Assembly (NCBI GenBank): GCA_937864995.1
Contig: CALMDL010000184.1
Span: forward strand, 1-8,916
DNA: 8,916 bases
Source of the DNA: an uncultured Candidatus Altimarinota bacterium
GTDB lineage: Bacteria > Patescibacteriota > Gracilibacteria > BD1-5 > UBA6164
Reading direction: 5' to 3'
The position numbers were made by a program, and so were the translations under genes. Below the pieces are notes generated by a model, which was not told the origin of the DNA, made no database searches, and saw only the letters and a program-made list of their open reading frames with translations. This document shows, piece by piece, positions 1 through 8,202 of this stretch. Every line of letters starts with the position of its first letter. The first letter of the stretch is position 1.

Positions 1-4
1 AAAT

Positions 5-31
5 AAAAAACATAGCTTAGCTATGTTTTTT
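5..31. terminator. Bidirectional intrinsic terminator, end of M48 protease gene
   Basis: A 12-bp stem (5-16 paired with 20-31) is built from AAAAAACATAGC and its complement around a 3-base loop. On the minus strand it ends in six T, so it should terminate the protease gene transcript; by symmetry it could also stop transcription arriving from the left. The three-base loop is the TAA stop codon of the protease itself, so the terminator lies partly inside the coding sequence. Confidence 0.8.
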
Positions 32-1393
32 ATTTTTATTTATAAATTTATCAAGAGCATGTAATCTTTTTAATACAGTTGGATGACTATAATGAAAAAA
101 TTCGTAAGCAGGATGAGGTCTAAGATTTGATAAATTATTTCTAGATAATTTTATAAGAGCACTTTTTAATTTATTTGCTTTATAGTGTTTTGCAGCATAA
201 TGATCTGCTTCATATTCATTTTTTCTTGAAAGTATATTTCATATCAATCCAAAAACAATAGAAATAGGAGTAAAAAGTATACCAAAAGCAAGTAATCATA
301 ATGCAAAAGATGATACATTTGATCATAAAGCTAATGATGCTTCCCTATATCATAAAGTAATTCATAATATATAAAACATAATTCAAGTTTGTATTGTTGA
401 AAATGCAAGCATTTGAAAAGTATGTTTTTTCTTGTAATGACCTATTTCATGAGCAAGAACAGCCACAAGTTCATTATTTGTTAAATCATTTATCAATGTA
501 TCATATAAAACTATTCTTTTTTTAGGACCAAATCCTGAAAAATATGCATTTGCTTTACTTGATCTTTTACTTCAATCTATAACATAAATATTATCAAGTT
601 TAAATCATACACTATGAGCAAAAGCCTCAATTTCATCTCTAAGTTTTCATTTTTCAAGTGGAGTTTGTTTATTAAAAAGTGGTACAATCAAACTACTATA
701 AAACATCATCATAAATACTGAAAAAGATGTAATCAATATCCAAGCATAAAACCAAAAATTATCTCTTGTTATATTGTATATCCAAGTTATTATAGCTAAA
801 ATTAAACCTCAAATAATAAAAGATAAAAGAAGTCATTTAATAAAATCTATAAAGAATAATTTCTTTGTCATTTTATTAAAACCATATTTTTCTTCTATAA
901 CAAAAGTAGAATAATATGAAAATGGTAGAGAAAATAAACTTTGAACAAATGCTATTATTCAAAAAAAGTATAATGTTAAAAGTATATTATTATGAGTAAA
1001 GTTAAGTAAAAAATCATATAATTTTCAAAATACTCAAAATATCAAAACCAAAATCATTATATTAAAACTAATTATACTAGAAATATTACTAAAATTATAT
1101 TTAGCTTTTTCATAATTCATTGATTTAGCATATTTTTTTTCATCATATATTTCTTCTAGCTCTTTTGGTAATTTATTTGACCATTTAGTAGTATTTAGAT
1201 ATGAAAGTGTTTTACTTAAAGCAAATTCAAAAATAACTAATGCAATAATAACATAAAAAAATAATTCTGTATGTAGCATATTTTCATATACAAATCAATC
1301 TCAAACACATCTAGTTTTTCAATCTCATCAAATACAAGCAAATGAATTTGAAAATAAAATAAAAAACAAAACTGCAATTCAAAAATATCTCAT
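17..1393 (-). CDS. Ste24-type M48 integral membrane zinc metalloprotease
   Basis: Predicted 458-residue membrane protease of the Ste24/CAAX-protease branch of peptidase family M48, cleaving within a membrane-embedded chamber. Read with TGA as Gly, it has the zinc motif HEIGH at 315-319 and the third ligand in EYEAD (E393, D397). Other Ste24 signatures are DGSKRSSKANAYF before the zinc motif, LSRKNEYEAD, and YSHPTVLKRL near the C terminus. About eight hydrophobic stretches are visible, against seven helices in known Ste24 enzymes; the extra one is a signal-like segment at residues 3-19. It is followed by a Gly-rich linker with two Cys (C20, C29) before the canonical N-terminal domain, at about residue 39. 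The ATG at 1393 is preceded one codon upstream by an in-frame TAA and by no Shine-Dalgarno sequence. The start lies eight bases beyond the cysS terminator T-tract. The substrate cannot be told; prenylated proteins are not expected in bacteria, so membrane protein quality control is more likely. Confidence 0.9.
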
Positions 1394-1401
1394 TTTTTAA
1401 T

Positions 1402-1436
1402 AAAAAAATAGTAAAATACAATTGTATTTTACTATT
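1402..1436 (-). terminator. Intrinsic terminator of cysS
   Basis: A 30-base perfect palindrome (1407-1436, centre 1421/1422) is followed on the minus strand by a run of seven T (1408 down to 1402). No comparable T-run follows on the plus strand, so it acts on the cysS transcript. The T-tract ends only eight bases before the ATG of the M48 protease gene, which is unusually tight. Confidence 0.8.
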
Positions 1437-1452
1437 ATAAACTTTAAGTCAA
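1426..1452 (-). promoter_or_regulatory. Possible promoter of the M48 protease gene inside the cysS terminator
   Basis: On the minus strand TTGACT (1452-1447) is followed after 15 bases by TAAAAT (1431-1426); a perfect TATAAT also lies at 1439-1434 but has no good -35 partner. Initiation here would fall inside the palindrome, so the new transcript would lack its 5' arm and escape termination. This is inference from short matches in AT-rich DNA. Confidence 0.35.
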
Positions 1453-1459
1453 AAGATTT

Positions 1460-2923
1460 TTAAATCTTTTCTACATAACTTCAATCTCTACTATCAACTA
1501 TTTTATATCAAAGTGAAATTAATTCGTCTCTCAATTTATCAGCAAGCTCGAAATCTTTTGATTTTTTTGCATTATTTCTTTCTTCTAGTTTAGATAATAT
1601 TTCAAAAGGAATTTCTTCAGAAATTACAACATCAAAATCAATTATAGCAAAAACTTGATTAAATGTTTTAAACATATCTAGAGCACTTGATAACTCAGAT
1701 ACTGAAAGTAATTTTTCTCTTAATGCAGTATTTAAAAATTTAATAAAATTATGCATTACAGCAAGACATTCTGGTATATTAAAATCATCTTCTAGATGAT
1801 ACATATATTCATGGATATAATCTTGCATAGTTTCTCTAAAATCTCTAGAAACTACAGCTAAATTGTCAGAATTTTCTATTTCTCTATTTATATTTTTAAT
1901 AAGTTCATCAATAGAATTTATAACACTTATATTTGATTCAATTTTATCAAAAGTAAAATTTACTTCACTATTATATTTTGCATTCATAAAAGACAATCTT
2001 ATAGCTCTATATAAAACACTAAGTTTTACATCACTATATTTTTCTTCTAAATCTTTTAATCTATAAAAGTTATTTGCACTTTTTGCCATCTTTTTACCAT
2101 CTACCATAAGATGGCCACTATGCAACCAATATTTACTAAATTCTTTTCTAGTACAACTTTCACTTTGAGCTATTTCATTTTGATGATGAGGAAATATCAA
2201 ATCTACTCATCACATATGAATATCAATTTGAGCCCCAAAATATTTCATATTACATGCACTACATTCTATATGCCAACCTGGTCTTCATTTTAAAATTACT
2301 TCATTACCATTTATAGTAAACTTTTCATTCCAAAAATTTTCTCAATCAGATTCCTTCCATGCTTTCCAAAGCACAAAATCAGCTACATTTTCTTTATCAT
2401 ATTCATCATTATTTACCCTAGCACCTGCTTGTAAACCACAATTACACATATCAATTCAAGCTAGATTTCAGTATTTTTTAAATGTTTTTACATCAAAATA
2501 AACACTACCATCTTCTCAAAGATAAGCATTTTTTCTATTTATCATTGTTTGAATCATTCTAACCATTTCTGGTATCAAAGTAGTAACAGGAACTATCGTA
2601 TCTGCTGGAATAATATTTAATTTTTTTATATCTTCTATAAAAATTTTTGTATATTTTTGAGTAAAAGAAATCAAATCTTCTCAAGCAGCAATACTATCTC
2701 TAATTGTTTTATCATCTACATCTGTTATATTCATAACAGTTTTTACATTGTAGCCTAAAAATCTAAGTGTTCTAACTACTATATCTTCAAAAACAAATGT
2801 TCTTAAATTTCAAATATGAGCATAATTATAAACAGTAGGTCCACAATAATAAACTTTTACTTCTCTACTACTTAATGGTTTAAACTCTTCTATTTTTCTT
2901 GTTTTTGTATTATTAATCAACAT
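1460..2923 (-). CDS. cysS: Cysteinyl-tRNA synthetase
   Basis: Cytoplasmic class I aminoacyl-tRNA synthetase that activates cysteine with ATP and charges tRNA-Cys; 487 residues, normal for the family. The nucleotide-binding HIGH motif appears as HIGN (36-39) after [11 protein letters not shown], and the KMSKS loop as KMAKS (278-282). The zinc ligands are C27, C221 (in WHIECSAC), H246 and E250 (in FPHHQNE). [13 protein letters not shown] and [11 protein letters not shown] are also present. The C terminus ends in [21 protein letters not shown], as in other CysRS. TGA encodes the Gly of HIGN, both Gly of DIHMGGVD, the Gly of KGRPG and the Gly of DSRDGS, which makes this gene the clearest proof of the recoded UGA. 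Without recoding, only a fragment from M of MIFPHHQNE would be called. The start codon lies three bases after the ferredoxin stop, so the two genes form one operon; no Shine-Dalgarno sequence is visible. Confidence 0.97.
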
Positions 2924-2926
2924 ATA

Positions 2927-3160
2927 TTATTTTTTAACTTTTTTAAATAAAACTTCACTTGCTTTAAGTGGATTAACTCTTGTATGAAATTCATTATCAA
3001 AATAAACATTTGGTCATTCACTACATTTTCACATACAAAGTGATTCTTCTATTTCTACATTTTTAAGATTAAATCTATTTGTATCATTTTTTAATCTAGT
3101 AATTATATAATTACTAAATTTGTCATTACAAACTTTTCATGTACAAACTCTAATTTTCAT
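2927..3160 (-). CDS. Small thioredoxin-like [2Fe-2S] ferredoxin
   Basis: A 77-residue protein too short and too TGA-rich to be found with the standard code. It carries the thioredoxin-like ferredoxin pattern C-x4-C (C6, C11 in VCTGKVC) and C-x3-C (C42, C46 in CMGKCSEGPNVYFD). This is the four-cysteine ligand set of the NuoE C-terminal domain and of stand-alone 2Fe-2S ferredoxins such as those of Azotobacter and Aquifex. It should bind one [2Fe-2S] cluster and carry electrons in the cytoplasm. All three Gly are encoded by TGA, and all sit at positions the family conserves. No NuoF or hydrogenase partner gene is in the window. It is first in an operon with cysS; a link to cysteine or Fe-S chemistry would be attractive but is only suggested by position. 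The ATG at 3160 is downstream of two TATAAT-like boxes. Confidence 0.85.
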
Positions 3161-3194
3161 TATTTTTACATTTATCTAATAATATAACTTTTGT

Positions 3195-3222
3195 ATTATA
3201 TGGACATTATAAAACAAAACAA
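3195..3222 (-). promoter_or_regulatory. Promoter of the ferredoxin-cysS operon
   Basis: On the minus strand TTGTTT (3222-3217) precedes a perfect TATAAT (3200-3195) with a 16-base spacer, placing the transcription start about 30 bases before the ferredoxin ATG. A second TATAAT at 3211-3206 overlaps the spacer and could be an alternative -10 box. The region is divergent from the tRNA-Phe promoter. Confidence 0.55.
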
Positions 3223-3241
3223 AAAAAAGTTTAAAAAAAAT

Positions 3242-3268
3242 TTGCTTATAATTTTTTTTTCATATAAT
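3242..3268 (+). promoter_or_regulatory. Promoter of tRNA-Phe
   Basis: TTGCTT (3242-3247) and TATAAT (3263-3268) are separated by 15 bases. Initiation would begin about 10 bases before the mature 5' end of the tRNA at 3286, giving a short precursor leader. The adjoining A/T tracts (3213-3260) separate this promoter from the divergent ferredoxin promoter. Confidence 0.55.
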
Positions 3269-3285
3269 AAACAAGCACAAGACAA

Positions 3286-3360
3286 GCCGGGGTAGCTCAG
3301 TGGTAGAGCAGGGGCCTGAAAAGCCCTGTGTCGGTAGTTCAATTCTACTCTTCGGCACCA
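3286..3360 (+). tRNA. tRNA-Phe (anticodon GAA)
   Basis: A 75-base gene that folds into a complete cloverleaf. The acceptor stem is GCCGGGG paired with CTTCGGC (two G-U pairs), followed by discriminator A and an encoded CCA end. The D arm is GCTC/GAGC. The anticodon stem GGGGC/GCCCT closes the loop CTGAAAA, which gives anticodon GAA (bases 34-36) after the invariant T33, for Phe codons UUU and UUC. The T arm GGTAG/CTACT has loop TTCAATT. It stands alone on the plus strand between its own promoter and a shared terminator. The tRNA-Gly(UCA) that this code requires is not in the window. Confidence 0.95.
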
Positions 3361-3370
3361 TTAAAAAATA

Positions 3371-3400
3371 AAAAAACTATTAGTTAACTAATAGTTTTTT
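3371..3400. terminator. Bidirectional terminator between tRNA-Phe and gpsA
   Basis: A perfect 30-base palindrome centred at 3385/3386, with six A at one end and six T at the other. It lies ten bases after the tRNA CCA end on the plus strand and five bases after the gpsA stop on the minus strand, so one hairpin serves both convergent transcripts. Confidence 0.85.
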
Positions 3401-3405
3401 ATTGT

Positions 3406-4296
3406 TTAAAAAAGATTTTCAAATTTTGCTTTTAAATATTTTTTATCAAATTTTCTTTCATGGATTATCTCAAAAATAAGTTTTATAATTCTAAAATCTA
3501 AATCACTATTTGAAATCTTTTCATATAATAAATTTAAATTATTTAATCATTCAACTGTTTCATCAAAACTTTTAAAATCAATTAAATTTTCTTTAATTAT
3601 AATATAACCAAACTTGAAATTTCTTGACTTTTTGGAGTTAGCCGATAAAAACAAATCTCATATTTTTGTAGCATAATCACATTTATTTTCAAAGTTAAAA
3701 TAACTTAATAAAGTTTCAAACTCTTCAAGTGATTTACTTATAAAATAATTTCTGAAATTTTCACCAAGTCAAAGGGCATAAACCATACCACTTCAAATTG
3801 AAACTATATTTTTATATATTCATGATAATTGATTTTGGTATATATTTGTACTTGTATTTATTATATATTTTTTCAAAAAAAGTGATTTAAATTCATTTGA
3901 TAAAACTATATTTTTTGATGATAAATCATAAGCACATATTTTTCATTTAATTATTTCACTTGATATATTTGGGCCAGATAAAAAACATATATTTTTAGTT
4001 TTTAATTTTTTTTCAACTACATTTGATACAAAATCTTTTTCTACTAAATCAAAACACTTTTCTGTTAAAAGTATTTTTTTATTTTCAAGTCATGAAAGTT
4101 CTTTTATCCTTTCATCCAAAAAATTTGAAGGAATACAAAAAAATATATATTCATAATTTTTTATATCTTCAAAATCAATATAATTTAATTTATGTTTTTT
4201 AGTTCTAGAAGCAAAAACTATTTCATTACTTTTATCAAGAGTTTTATACAAAGCCAATCAAAATTTACCAGCTCAAATAATACAAATTTTTTTCAT
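3406..4296 (-). CDS. gpsA: Glycerol-3-phosphate dehydrogenase [NAD(P)+], short form
   Basis: Cytoplasmic enzyme expected to reduce dihydroxyacetone phosphate to sn-glycerol 3-phosphate, the backbone precursor of phospholipids. The N-terminal Rossmann motif is GAGKFG (8-13), followed by SGPN (107-110). The catalytic region is LSGIYKNIVSIGSGMVYALG with the conserved Lys at 162, then LGEN, then YATKIGDLFLSANSKKSRNFKFG with D214, R225 and N226. These match the E. coli pattern of KN, GDL and SRN residues. At 296 residues it is about 40 shorter than typical GpsA, mainly at the C terminus and between motifs, but the active-site residues are intact. By hand count nine of its fourteen Gly are TGA-encoded, including G8 and G13 of the nucleotide-binding loop. 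It appears to be a single-gene unit with a terminator on each side. A relative acting on another hydroxy acid is possible but less likely given KN and SRN. Confidence 0.85.
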
Positions 4297-4326
4297 TATA
4301 TTTCTTAAATATTTTAAATTTTTCAA

Positions 4327-4332
4327 ATTATA
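4327..4332 (-). promoter_or_regulatory. Possible -10 box of gpsA
   Basis: A TATAAT on the minus strand lies 31 bases before the gpsA ATG, in the 62 bases between that ATG and the PBP terminator. No convincing -35 hexamer is visible in the surrounding A/T-only sequence, so this rests on the -10 match and its position. Confidence 0.35.
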
Positions 4333-4358
4333 TTGATTTTATTTTAAAATTAAAATTT

Positions 4359-4392
4359 AAAAAAATACTAAGATTAAACTTAGTATTTTTTT
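4359..4392 (-). terminator. Intrinsic terminator of the murL-PBP operon
   Basis: A 14-bp stem (4359-4372 with 4379-4392) around a six-base loop; the 3' arm on the minus strand ends in seven T. The hairpin overlaps the last two bases of the PBP stop codon (4391-4393), so it starts inside the gene end. Confidence 0.85.
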
Positions 4393-6727
4393 ATTTTTTA
4401 GACTCTTCTTCTTTTTCAATTTTTTTAGGTATTTTATAATAGTCAAAAAGATATCTAGCAACATCTGCAAATATAAATCAAGAAGTTTCTCAACCATACA
4501 CACTAGTTCTAATTCTTTCAAGTTTTACAATTATTGTAAATTTTGGATCTTCAATAGGACCAAATCAAGCAAATGTTCATATAGTTGATCAAACTCAAGT
4601 TTCATATCATCATTTATAAGAAATTTGAGCAGTTCAAGATTTTGCAGCTAAAGCATATCATGGAACTTTTCAATTTCAAGCAACTCAATTTTCAACTCAG
4701 TCATAAAGCATATCTGTAACTATTTTTGAAGTTGATTCTTTAACAACTCTTCTTTGTTCTTCTGTTTTATAAATTACTTCCCTACCATCAGGATAAATAA
4801 TTTTATCAATAATTTTTGGTTTTACATAAATTCAACCATTTGCAATTACATTATATGCAGCAGCAACTTGCAACTGTGTAACTCAAATTCATAATCAATA
4901 ACTACGAGTAAAAAGTCATGCTTGAGACCATTTTTCCCAAGGTTCAACTTTTGAAGTTACTTCTCATTGTAAATCTATTCAAGTCAACTTTGAAAATCCA
5001 AATTCATCATAATATTGATACATAAGTACTTTTCAAACTTTTTGAGCAATTCTAATCATTCATATATTACAAGAAAAATTTAGAGCATTTGAAAAATTAT
5101 GATAACCTTTACATTGTTCAGCAACATTTGAAATTCTAAAAGTATCAATCTCAACAAATCAATTATCTTGATACATAGAATTTTTATTTATTTCTCAAGT
5201 ATCAATTCATGCAGCTACTGTTATAGTTTTCATTACAGAACCTGGTTCATACAAAGCAGAAATAATATCATTTGTATAAACTTGTGAACCATAACCATTT
5301 TTATATCTATATTTTACAAGAGCCATATCTCATAATTCTTCTCTAGTTGCTTCTCTAAGTAAAATCTCTTTGTTATCATAAATAAATTTTTTACCATTTT
5401 CTGTATCTTCTACATAAATTGGAAATCATAACAAATCAGTAGCAGGATTTGGGAATTGACTATATCTTACTTTTTCAAGTTCATATACATCTCAAAAATT
5501 ATTTAAATCATAAGATGGATAATTAGCCATAGCCAAAATATTTCATGTTTTTGGATCCATGACTATAATGCTTCATTTATTTGCCCTATATTTATTAACT
5601 CAAGCCTCCAATAATTGTTCTACTTTTCTTTGTATATTTCTATCAATAGTTGTAACTATTTCTACTCATTCTCAAATCAAATCTTCTTGATTCAAAGATA
5701 TAGGATCAATAATTCTACCATTTATATCTTTTCTACTAATAATTTCTCAATTATTTCATTTTAAAATATCATTAAAATATCACTCTACTCAATAATTTCA
5801 AACTCATGCATTATCTACAAATCATATAACTTGTGATGCTAAATTTCATTCTGGATAATATCTATTTGGAACAGGAGTCATAATAAAAAATCAACTTATA
5901 GATTTTTCTTCCAAAAGTATTCATCTACTTAAAGCATCTTTTTCATCTTTTATATATGAAGTAATATAATCGGAACTATCTATTGATAATTTATTTATAA
6001 TTGGAATATATCTTAATTCTCTTTTTCTAGTCAAATTTTTTAATCTTTCTTCATTTGTTCACATTATTTTAGATAATTTTTTTACATTATCATCAGTATT
6101 ATTAAATTCCTCTGGATTTACATATAAATACTTATCATTTGGATAAAGTCATTTTATATTTAAATTTTTTATTTGTGTTATTTCTTCACCGCTAAGCTCT
6201 TTTTCTATCAAAACACTTGTAACTTTTGTTTGTAATAATTTATCAACTATTTTATCTTTAAGTATTTTTTTTATAAATTTTTCATCATTTTGATAATTCT
6301 CTATTTCTAAAACTTTTAAATACTTTGTAATATTTGTCTTACAAAGCATATCACTTTTATCTAAACATGATTCATTATAAACTATATCAACTAAAAAATT
6401 TGAAAGTTTATCTTTATCTCAAATAATTTGAGGATCAACTGCTAAATCATAAAGATGTAAAGAAGTACCTAAAACTGTATTTTTCTCTCATCATGACATT
6501 ATTGTTCACCTATTTACTGGAACAGTAACTTTTCAAATTTGTTGAGAATCAGCAAGTCAATTATAATAATCAAAGTTCAAAACAGTATATGAAAAAAGTG
6601 TTTTTACTATTGTTAAAAAAAATAAAACAAAAAAAAGCACAATAGTATGTATTGCATTCCATCTACTTAGCATTTTTCTAATTTTATAACTTACTTTTAT
6701 GTTTTTTAAAAAACTCGTATCAATCAT
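4391..6727 (-). CDS. Class B penicillin-binding protein (FtsI/PBP2-type transpeptidase)
   Basis: A 778-residue peptidoglycan D,D-transpeptidase that cross-links stem peptides outside the membrane. A short basic cytoplasmic N terminus leads into one membrane helix at about 25-44 (HTIVLFFVLFFLTIVKTLF), which fits a bitopic class B PBP. An NRGTI motif, as in the PBP dimerisation region, follows. The transpeptidase domain has the catalytic SxxK as S497-V-M-K500 in YEPGSVMKT, SxN as S552-C-N554, and the KTG-type motif as K696-S-G-T699; the Gly of that motif is encoded by TGA. The tail IGTFAGFGPIEDPKFTIIVK and YGGETSGFIFADVA also fits the family. There is no glycosyltransferase domain. By hand count about 52 of 65 Gly codons are TGA. 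Its ATG overlaps the murL stop in TAATG, so the genes are co-transcribed and probably translationally coupled. Whether it serves division (FtsI) or elongation (PBP2) cannot be settled here. Confidence 0.92.
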
Positions 6728-8082
6728 TATATATTTTTTAATAATATTTGTTTTAATTTTTCTGGTATTATATCATCACTACTTATTGTAGCAAATTTTT
6801 TTTGTAGTAATTCAAAATATAATTCATCATATTTTGTTAAAATATTTTTTCTAAAACTCGCTAATACTTCAATATTTTTTCACTCATAAAAACTTAATGA
6901 TTTATAAAAAGCAAAAACAACTTCTTCTACTTCTCAAACACATTCAAATGGTTTAATTCAATCAATTCAAAGCAACTCTAAAAAAGTTTTTTGTATATCT
7001 TTTTTTAAAAATAAATCTTCTCAAAAGATAGAAATAATCTCTTCCTCTTTTAAATAAGGTCTCAAAATAGTAAAAACAAAAGCACATTTAGGACAAGAAT
7101 TACACCATATAGTTTGTTTTAATCTTTTTGTCTCATCAATTTTAAAATTGTTATTACAACTACTAAAAACTCAAAAAAAATCTTTTAGATTTTTTGAAAA
7201 ATATTCTGATATTTTTAGTTCATACCAACCTCTAAGAATAGAAAAATACTTTATATCACTACTTAAATAATCCTCTATATAATCTCTTAAATCTCTCTCA
7301 AATTCTAAACTTTTACTCCATTGATGATTTATTTCTAATCATTCCCAAAATGTATTTCAAATATTAGCTGATTTTTCATTTGATAAAACTATATATTTAT
7401 AATTATAAATATATGAAGCAAATAAAAGACAAAAAGCTATTATTCAAGTAATAGGAACATGTCAGTTATAATTTCAAAGTCTATTTAATTCTAGTAATTT
7501 TTGGCTTATTTTTCTCTTTATTAAATAGATATCTTTTCAAAGTAGTTTAGCACAGTTTTCTTTGATTGAATCACTCTTTCAAAAAACAACTAAATCATAA
7601 TCTAAATTATTTTTTCTAAATAAATCTATAGATACAAGAGAGTCTTTCCCACCACCTAAGGCAATAAGAGCTTTTTCATCAACTTCAAAATTTATTTTTT
7701 TATGCACTAATCCTGAATCATTTATAAAATTAAATAAATTTTTAGGACTAATATTATTAGTATATAAAAACTCTCATAATCAATTTTTATAAAATTTTTG
7801 CCAAAACTGTATTTGATTTGAGTCTAAAAATCATGATTTAACATATAAATTTTTAGTTGGAAATGATTTATAATAACTTATTCAAAGAGCTATATGAATA
7901 GAAAATAAAAAATTATTAATTATTTCATCATTTAAATCATCTCTTATAAAAAACTTATCACTAAAAAAATCTATTTCTTCTTCAAAAAAATAGTTAGAAT
8001 CAAAACTCCATATAAATTTAGCCTTCAAAGTTTCCTTATCAAAGCTAAAACTTTCAAAATAAAATGAATTAAATTCTTTCAT
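6727..8082 (-). CDS. murL: MurL-like UDP-MurNAc-L-Ala-L-Glu epimerase
   Basis: A 451-residue protein that I recognise as MurL. The characterised Xanthomonas enzyme uses ATP and Mg2+ to convert UDP-MurNAc-L-Ala-L-Glu into the D-Glu form for peptidoglycan, after the partner ligase MurD2 adds L-Glu. The N-terminal region has GISYYKSFPTKNLYV and KNGLGEFLYTNNI. A PP-loop-like ATP motif follows, GGGKDS (143-148). Then come NYNGHVPITG (NGHVP 206-210), LSNEKSANIGN (SNE 234-236) and NHQWSKS (252-258). Next is a C-x2-C-x2-C set in CNSCPKC (C327, C330, C333), and IKPFECVG (376-383). By hand count about 16 of 21 Gly are TGA, but the three PP-loop Gly are GGN. A weak AGAG lies before the ATG. It is the first gene of an operon with the class B PBP, which supports a cell-wall role. 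The family call rests on remembered motifs; the reaction in this organism is inferred. Confidence 0.85.
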
Positions 8083-8110
8083 AAAAATAGTTCTCTAAAT
8101 AACTATATCT

Positions 8111-8138
8111 ATAATAGTTTTTATTGTTAAAATTTCAA
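8111..8138 (-). promoter_or_regulatory. Promoter of the murL-PBP operon
   Basis: On the minus strand TTGAAA (8138-8133) and TATTAT (8116-8111) are separated by 16 bases, giving a leader of roughly 20 bases before the murL ATG. The site lies in the 191-base gap divergent from rpsO. Confidence 0.5.
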
Positions 8139-8170
8139 ATTTAAGTTTAAGTAAAATATTAATTATTTAC

Positions 8171-8198
8171 TTGCAAAACAATATTTTTTTTATATAAT
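8171..8198 (+). promoter_or_regulatory. Promoter of rpsO
   Basis: TTGCAA (8171-8176) and a perfect TATAAT (8193-8198) are separated by 16 bases. Transcription would begin near 8205 and leave a leader of about 69 bases before the rpsO ATG, just where the folded leader element starts. This is the best-matching promoter in the window. Confidence 0.65.
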
Positions 8199-8202
8199 CC
8201 CA

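Noticed and set aside
1451..1470. Second terminator hairpin at the end of cysS
   Set aside because: An inverted repeat of nine bases exists, but it is followed by only four T and lies over the last codons; the palindrome at 1407-1436 is the far stronger candidate.
1863..2293. Plus-strand reading frames at 1863-2066 and 2111-2293
   Set aside because: They lie antisense to cysS, resemble no family and arise because the opposite strand encodes a conserved protein.
3213..3260. A/T tracts between the divergent ferredoxin and tRNA promoters as an origin or special element
   Set aside because: Homopolymer runs are expected at this base composition, and no repeated boxes or DnaA-like sites are visible.
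3361..3410. Integration (att) site at the 3' end of tRNA-Phe
   Set aside because: No integrase gene or duplicated tRNA end is present; the palindrome there is explained as a shared terminator.
1034..6349. Short minus-strand reading frames (for example 1034-1279, 1508-2200, 6149-6349) as separate genes or pseudogene fragments
   Set aside because: They are in-frame pieces of the protease, cysS and PBP genes bounded by TGA, which is Gly here; the full genes are intact.
17..8082. UGA = Trp (mycoplasma/spiroplasma code)
   Set aside because: TGA falls at conserved Gly positions such as HIGN and GAGKFG, while Trp positions such as GRPGW and NHQW use TGG.
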